Position numbers and translations under genes: made by a program
Assembly: GCA_964425355.1 (NCBI GenBank)
Contig: CAYRMO010000108.1
Location: 1 to 9,226 of the forward strand
From: Litorimonas sp964425355
Lineage (GTDB): Bacteria; Pseudomonadota; Alphaproteobacteria; Caulobacterales; Maricaulaceae
Length of the DNA: 9,226 bases
Direction of reading: 5' to 3'
Notes under the pieces: model-generated
What the model was told of the DNA's origin: nothing
Databases searched by the model: none
What the model saw: only the letters and a program-made list of their open reading frames with translations
Shown here: in pieces, positions 5,719 through 9,226 of the stretch
How positions within the stretch are numbered: the first letter of the stretch is position 1
Layout of the letters: every line of letters starts with the position of its first letter

Positions 5719-6710
5719 TTTGCCGCTTCTATAATGGGATGGAGGAGGCGTCTGAGGGTAAGTTCGTCTTCGAACACAACCGAGACGGGCCACGTCTGAA
5801 CGCCGCGGCGATAGCCTTTGGGCAGGCGAACATAGTCTTTTTCCGTTGTGATGAGCCCCGCATTCATTTCACTGGCCAGTAAGAACAGGCTCTCAAGGTC
5901 CTCATCCTTATATTTATAATGATCGGCATAATCTTCGGTCTCGACCACATTGGCCCCTGCACGCCGCAGACTATCAAAGAATTTTTCAGGGCGACCAATA
6001 CCGGCAAAGGCATAAAGCAGACCTTTGGGCGCCTCTTTTTGCGGGGCAAGATAGGCCGGGATTGTAACCGTCCCTCTGAGTTGTTCGCGCAGGCGGTTTG
6101 ATATTTTATAATCCGGCGCGGGTTTCATCAGGATGACGGCATCGGTTCGATCCAGCGCATCATCTAAATTTTCACGCAAGGGCCCCGCCGGAAAGACACA
6201 GCCATTGCCAAAGCCGACTTCCGCATCGACAACCAAAAGCGAAAGCGTTTTCTCTAGGGTCGGGTTTTGATGACCGTCATCCATAATAATAAGTTTCGCA
6301 CCATTGACGACGGCAGCGCGCGCCCCATCATCCTTGCCAGCAGCAATCCAGACCGGACCGTGACGCGAGAGCAAGAGCGGCTCATCCCCGACTTGGGCCG
6401 CGGAATGATCGGGATCAACGGTGACAGGGCCTTTTTCGCGTCCGCCATAGCCCCGCGATAATCCATGTGCATTGACGCCCATGCGCCGCAGCGAGGTCAA
6501 AAGATAAGAGACAATAGGTGTTTTCCCCGTCCCGCCCAATGTGGCATTGCCAACACAAATGACGGGTACGCCAGACTTATAGGGCTGGGTTGTTTGAATA
6601 CGGCGCGCCGTCGCCTTGGCATAGAGCCAGCCAATGGGGCGCAGCACAGTGCGTAAGGCCCGTTTGGCCTCGGGCCCAGAGATATGGTTCCAGAAATCGG
6701 GCGCTTTCAC
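5715..6710 (-). CDS. lpxK: tetraacyldisaccharide 4'-kinase
   Basis: A 331-residue P-loop kinase that phosphorylates the 4' position of the lipid A disaccharide precursor with ATP at the inner membrane, giving lipid IVA, the substrate for WaaA. The N-terminal part PDFWNHISGPEAKRALRTVL is the usual amphipathic membrane helix region. The Walker A loop is GNATLGGTGKTP (54-65), with Lys63 and Thr64. Then come SRGYGG (85-90), QVGDEP (106-111) and the DDGHQ motif (144-148), with the acidic pair used for metal and catalysis. A C-terminal TTEKDYVRLP completes the family pattern. Length is normal for LpxK. The start is GTG at 6710, overlapping the waaA stop by four bases (GTGA). All key residues I can check are present, so it should be active. 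Confidence 0.97.
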   Translation of the reverse strand: MKAPDFWNHISGPEAKRALRTVLRPIGWLYAKATARRIQTTQPYKSGVPVICVGNATLGGTGKTPIVSYLLTSLRRMGVNAHGLSRGYGGREKGPVTVDPDHSAAQVGDEPLLLSRHGPVWIAAGKDDGARAAVVNGAKLIIMDDGHQNPTLEKTLSLLVVDAEVGFGNGCVFPAGPLRENLDDALDRTDAVILMKPAPDYKISNRLREQLRGTVTIPAYLAPQKEAPKGLLYAFAGIGRPEKFFDSLRRAGANVVETEDYADHYKYKDEDLESLFLLASEMNAGLITTEKDYVRLPKGYRRGVQTWPVSVVFEDELTLRRLLHPIIEAAK

Positions 6711-7963
6711 AACAAATCCTGTAGCGTCTTCGCGGTAAAGTCTAAAATGCCATCGCTCTCGCCCGCCAGCACATGCGCCCGCGCGGCCATTTTCGCAGAA
6801 GTCGGTTTTTGCGTCAGCATAGACGTCACCTGCTTGCCGAGATGTTTGGCAGATTTTACGCGCATAGCGGCTTTGGCTTTGAACAATCGATCATAAATAT
6901 CTGTAAAGCTGGCCACATAGGGTCCTGTCAAGATCGGGACACCGGCTCTTGCGGGTTCAAGCGGATTATGTCCCATTAATTTTGGATCTAAGGATCCGCC
7001 GACAAAGGCAATATCGGCGAGCGCAAGCGCCAGACCCATTTCGCCTAATGTGTCCATAATATAGATACTGGTCTGTGCGTTCGGAGCTGCGCCGATTGAA
7101 CGTCTCGCCGTGTTATGGGCCTGGCACAGATCAGAAATCAATTCGCCGCGTTCGGGGTGACGCGGCACCCAGACCAGCAGCGCGTCTTTATGTTTTTCCC
7201 GCACGATGTCTTGGGCCGCCAAAATATGATCTTCTTCCTCGGCATGGCTACTGGCCGCGAGCCAGACCGGGCGATCGCCAATGGCGGTGATAAGTTTAAT
7301 GGATTCAGCCTTGTCATATTCGGGGGCAGGGGCCGCGCTTTTCAAATTCCCGATCTGTTCGACGACATTATTGGAAAACCGCTTCAGCGTATTGTGGGTC
7401 CAGCTTTCAGCGGAAATGATCACATCGAAACTTCCAAAAATTTGGGTGGCAAATTTTGGTTTACCGCGCCAACGACCTAGTGATTTTTCACTTAGCCGTG
7501 CATTGATCAAGGCCATTTTCGCACCCGAGGCTTGGGTCTGTAAAATGAGATTTGGCCAGATTTCGCTCTCGGCCCAAATTGCGAGATCGGGTTGCCAAAA
7601 GCTGATGAAGCGCTCGACATAGGACGGAACATCAATCGGCACATATTGATGAAAGGCGCGATCAGGCAGGCGCTTGGCCATAATTTCGGCCGAGGTCACA
7701 GTTCCGCTTGTGACGAGTATATGGAGCTCCGGATCATCTTTGAGCATGCGTGTGATCAAAGGTAAGAGCATGGAGGTTTCCCCGACACTGGCCCCGTGCA
7801 TCCAGACCAGTGTCCCGTCGGGACGAGGGCCTGAGGCCTCACCTTTGCGCTCTAAAATTCGGGCCGGGTCTTCTTTGCCTGCACGCATTCTTTTTTTCAA
7901 AATCAAATCAATGAAAGGTCCAGCCGCGCGGCTAAATATTCGATATATAAAGGCCCAACTCAT
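6707..7963 (-). CDS. waaA: 3-deoxy-D-manno-octulosonic acid (Kdo) transferase
   Basis: A 418-residue GT-B glycosyltransferase that moves Kdo from CMP-Kdo to lipid IVA at the cytoplasmic face of the inner membrane. An N-terminal hydrophobic segment (about 4-22) anchors it. WMHGASVGE (54-62) carries the catalytic Glu62. TSGTVTSA and the AIWAESEIWPNLI block follow in the acceptor domain. The nucleotide-sugar domain has WLAASSHAEEED, RHPER and the GHNPLEPARAGVP segment. The stretch before GHNPLEPA reads GGSLDPKLM, so the first Gly of the usual GGHNP is Met here. Whether it adds one, two or more Kdo units cannot be predicted from sequence. Its ATG overlaps the stop of the DUF374 gene by four bases. 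Length is typical. Confidence 0.97.
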   Translation of the reverse strand: MSWAFIYRIFSRAAGPFIDLILKKRMRAGKEDPARILERKGEASGPRPDGTLVWMHGASVGETSMLLPLITRMLKDDPELHILVTSGTVTSAEIMAKRLPDRAFHQYVPIDVPSYVERFISFWQPDLAIWAESEIWPNLILQTQASGAKMALINARLSEKSLGRWRGKPKFATQIFGSFDVIISAESWTHNTLKRFSNNVVEQIGNLKSAAPAPEYDKAESIKLITAIGDRPVWLAASSHAEEEDHILAAQDIVREKHKDALLVWVPRHPERGELISDLCQAHNTARRSIGAAPNAQTSIYIMDTLGEMGLALALADIAFVGGSLDPKLMGHNPLEPARAGVPILTGPYVASFTDIYDRLFKAKAAMRVKSAKHLGKQVTSMLTQKPTSAKMAARAHVLAGESDGILDFTAKTLQDLL

Positions 7964-8676
7964 GACCCAACCGGTGCCGGCTCTATTGGGGTATGACCTA
8001 AGGCGCTATCGGCTTGGGCGAGGAGCACGTTCATTTCCGTCTCAATGGCCAGGCGAATAGCTTCAAGATCATCATCAGCTGTGTCTTTATCGATCCAGAC
8101 GGGTGTGCCCCAAATGATCAGACCTTTGCCAAAAAGCTTTGGCAAGACGAAACGGTCCCAACTGTCAAAGACCTTGCGTCTTTTAACCGCAAATGTGCAG
8201 GGCATAAGCGGCGCACCGCTTGCGCGGGCAAGCCTTAAGGGACCGTCACCCAGCCTTTGTCTTGGGCCTCTGGGGCCGTCCGGTGTGATCACGACACAGC
8301 CGCCATTTTTAACGGCTGTGACCGCGCCGGCCGCCGCGTCTTCGCCGCCCTTATTTTTGCCTTTGCGCTTGGAGCTGCCGCGAATGGTTTGCAGGCCAAG
8401 CGATTTACAGGTTGCGGCGACAATCGCGCCGTCGCGCGAGCGCGAAATCATGACATAAGGTAATTGGAAATCCCGCTCCCAGGCCGCTGTCAACATCAGG
8501 AAACGCGAATGCCATGTCAGCGCGATGACACCCACTTTGCCTTGGATAATATCTTCCACGCGTTCGGCATGGCGAAACTCCCACCGCGTCGTTGCTTTTA
8601 TCAGGCGCATATATTGGGCAACAGACCAGCCCAATAGGCGCTGAGTTGCAGTTTGCCGCAAGAAGCGTTTGAACAC
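7960..8676 (-). CDS. DUF374 lysophospholipid acyltransferase-like protein
   Basis: A 238-residue protein of the DUF374 branch of the glycerophospholipid acyltransferase fold. Key segments are ALTWHSRFL (52-60) with His56, SRSRDGAIVA (79-88), LQTIRGSSKRKG (95-106), and the strongly conserved ITPDGPRGPRQ (130-140). The usual H-x4-D box of PlsC lacks its Asp here, which is normal for DUF374. Members often sit beside waaA and lpxK in Alphaproteobacteria, and a lipid A or phospholipid acylation role is commonly assumed; the substrate here is not known. The start is GTG at 8676, chosen because AGGGAGG (8683-8689 on the minus strand) precedes it by six bases and the family N-terminus fits. It is the first gene of the operon, and its upstream region overlaps the divergent phosphatase gene. 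Confidence 0.92.
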   Translation of the reverse strand: MFKRFLRQTATQRLLGWSVAQYMRLIKATTRWEFRHAERVEDIIQGKVGVIALTWHSRFLMLTAAWERDFQLPYVMISRSRDGAIVAATCKSLGLQTIRGSSKRKGKNKGGEDAAAGAVTAVKNGGCVVITPDGPRGPRQRLGDGPLRLARASGAPLMPCTFAVKRRKVFDSWDRFVLPKLFGKGLIIWGTPVWIDKDTADDDLEAIRLAIETEMNVLLAQADSALGHTPIEPAPVGS

Positions 8677-8689
8677 GCGCGGCCTCCCT
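8674..8689 (-). promoter_or_regulatory. strong ribosome binding site deciding a GTG start
   Basis: AGGGAGG at 8683-8689 (minus strand) is separated by six bases from the GTG at 8674-8676. It is the strongest ribosome site in the operon and fixes the start of the DUF374 gene. It occupies much of the 30-base gap to the divergent phosphatase gene. Confidence 0.7.
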
Positions 8690-8703
8690 GTTAGCCAGCC
8701 AAT

Positions 8704-8709
8704 ATTATG
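8704..8709 (-). promoter_or_regulatory. candidate -10 box of the lipid A operon
   Basis: Read on the minus strand, 8704-8709 is CATAAT, five of six matches to the -10 consensus, about 27 bases upstream of the operon's first codon. No convincing -35 box lies 16-19 bases further upstream. If real, the box covers the ATG of the divergent phosphatase gene. Low confidence. Confidence 0.2.
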
Positions 8710-9226
8710 ACCGACCTAGGCGATACGGGGTTAGACCTCAACAACCCAAAAGACCGGAAACAGGCATATCGTGACCTGATCTGGGGGGATCACGGCTTTT
8801 TACGCCTGCGTTTCCCCAATCGCCATGATCTGGGCGGGGACATGTTTCGTGAAAATCAACCCTCTCCCAAGCGGATCGCACGGCTCGCGCAAGAGGGGAT
8901 CAAGACAATCATCAATCTTCGCGGCCCATCCCCCAAAGGCTTTTACCTCCTTGAGAAAGAAGCCTGCGCCGAGCACGGGATCGAGTTGATAGATTTTCGT
9001 GTTTATTCCCGGGATGTCCACACGCCCGAAAAGATACGCGCCGCCAAAGAGCTGTTCGAGACAATTACATACCCCGCGCTCATGCATTGTAAATCCGGCG
9101 CGGACCGAACCGGCTTTATGGGCGTGCTCTATCGCCATTTCCATATGGGCGACACAATCCAAGACGCGCTCGCCCGTGAACTCACCCTCAAAAAACTCCA
9201 TGTCCGCCAAGGTAAGACGGGCATGT
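8707..9226 (+). CDS. cysteine phosphatase, tyrosine/dual-specificity type (3' end cut by window)
   Basis: An open frame runs from ATG 8707 to the window end without a stop, giving at least 173 residues. The P-loop signature C-x5-R is HCKSGADRTG, with catalytic Cys128 and Arg134. The family context is clear: FRENQPSPKRIARLAQEGIK (48-67) then TIINLRG (67-73), YLLEKEACAEHGIELIDF (80-97), and the closing HVRQGKTG (165-172). Asp96 or Asp103 is a candidate general acid. The fold dephosphorylates phosphotyrosine, phosphoinositide-like or small phosphate substrates in the cytoplasm; no signal peptide is seen. A long minus-strand frame at 8800-9210 is only its antisense. No clear ribosome site precedes the ATG, so the start is less sure than the family. 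It is divergent from the lipid A operon with 30 bases between starts; a link to envelope phosphates is only a guess. Confidence 0.85.
   Translation, partial: MTDLGDTGLDLNNPKDRKQAYRDLIWGDHGFLRLRFPNRHDLGGDMFRENQPSPKRIARLAQEGIKTIINLRGPSPKGFYLLEKEACAEHGIELIDFRVYSRDVHTPEKIRAAKELFETITYPALMHCKSGADRTGFMGVLYRHFHMGDTIQDALARELTLKKLHVRQGKTGM

Larger units (their letters stand above)
4419..8676 (-). other. late lipid A synthesis operon (five genes)
   Basis: Five minus-strand genes run from 8676 to 4419 without room for internal promoters between them. Three junctions are 4-base overlaps (ATGA at 7960-7963, GTGA at 6707-6710, ATGA at 5715-5718), and the last gap is four bases. Order: DUF374 acyltransferase, waaA, lpxK, LpxL-type acyltransferase, NTF2-like lipoprotein. 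Overlaps of this kind usually mean translational coupling. No terminator is visible beyond 4419, where the convergent PagL-like gene ends nine bases away. Confidence 0.85.

Noticed and set aside
7115..7480. 121-residue plus-strand open frame within waaA
   Set aside because: It is antisense to well-conserved WaaA coding sequence.
8045..8458. 137-residue plus-strand open frame within the DUF374 gene
   Set aside because: It is antisense to conserved DUF374 motifs; its low-complexity Pro/Ala/Ser make-up is a by-product.
8800..9210. 136-residue minus-strand open frame at the right edge
   Set aside because: The plus strand there encodes a phosphatase with a complete C-x5-R motif; the minus frame is its shadow.

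Overview
The window looks like chromosomal DNA of an alphaproteobacterium. The main evidence is the gene order DUF374 acyltransferase - waaA - lpxK - late lipid A acyltransferase with 4-base stop/start overlaps, which is common in that class. The moderate base composition and the many envelope lipoproteins would fit a marine stalked-type lineage (Hyphomonadaceae/Maricaulales), but genus cannot be read from the sequence. No RNA gene, transposon, CRISPR array or phage gene was seen. No gene-free stretch exceeds 300 bases.

Left part (1-1382, plus strand): a small glyoxalase-fold (VOC) protein, then a MerR-type activator with a C-terminal TipAS drug-binding domain. The activator has its own promoter with the 19-base spacer and central dyad typical of MerR targets. 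A near-perfect ribosome binding site inside the gene, exactly at the domain junction, could yield a free TipAS ligand-binding domain, as known for Streptomyces tipA.

Middle part (1421-4409): on the minus strand, two lipoprotein genes. One is a Sel1-repeat protein with five cysteine pairs in an exact 36-residue period. The other is a 453-residue protein ending in a DUF6624 domain. Divergent from them, on the plus strand, is a PagL-like outer-membrane lipid A 3-O-deacylase with an acidic insertion and an apparent change at the acidic catalytic position.

Right part (4419-8676, minus strand): one tight operon read from right to left: DUF374 acyltransferase, waaA (Kdo transferase), lpxK (lipid A 4'-kinase), an LpxL/LpxM-type acyltransferase, and an NTF2-like lipoprotein. 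LpxK, WaaA and the acyltransferase perform consecutive steps of Kdo2-lipid A synthesis at the inner membrane. The PagL-like gene ends 9 bases from the operon's end, so late lipid A synthesis and a possible outer-membrane remodelling enzyme lie side by side.

At the right edge (8707 onward, plus strand) a cysteine phosphatase of the tyrosine/dual-specificity type starts, divergent from the operon, and runs off the window. Only 30 bases separate the two start codons, so promoters and coding sequences must overlap there.
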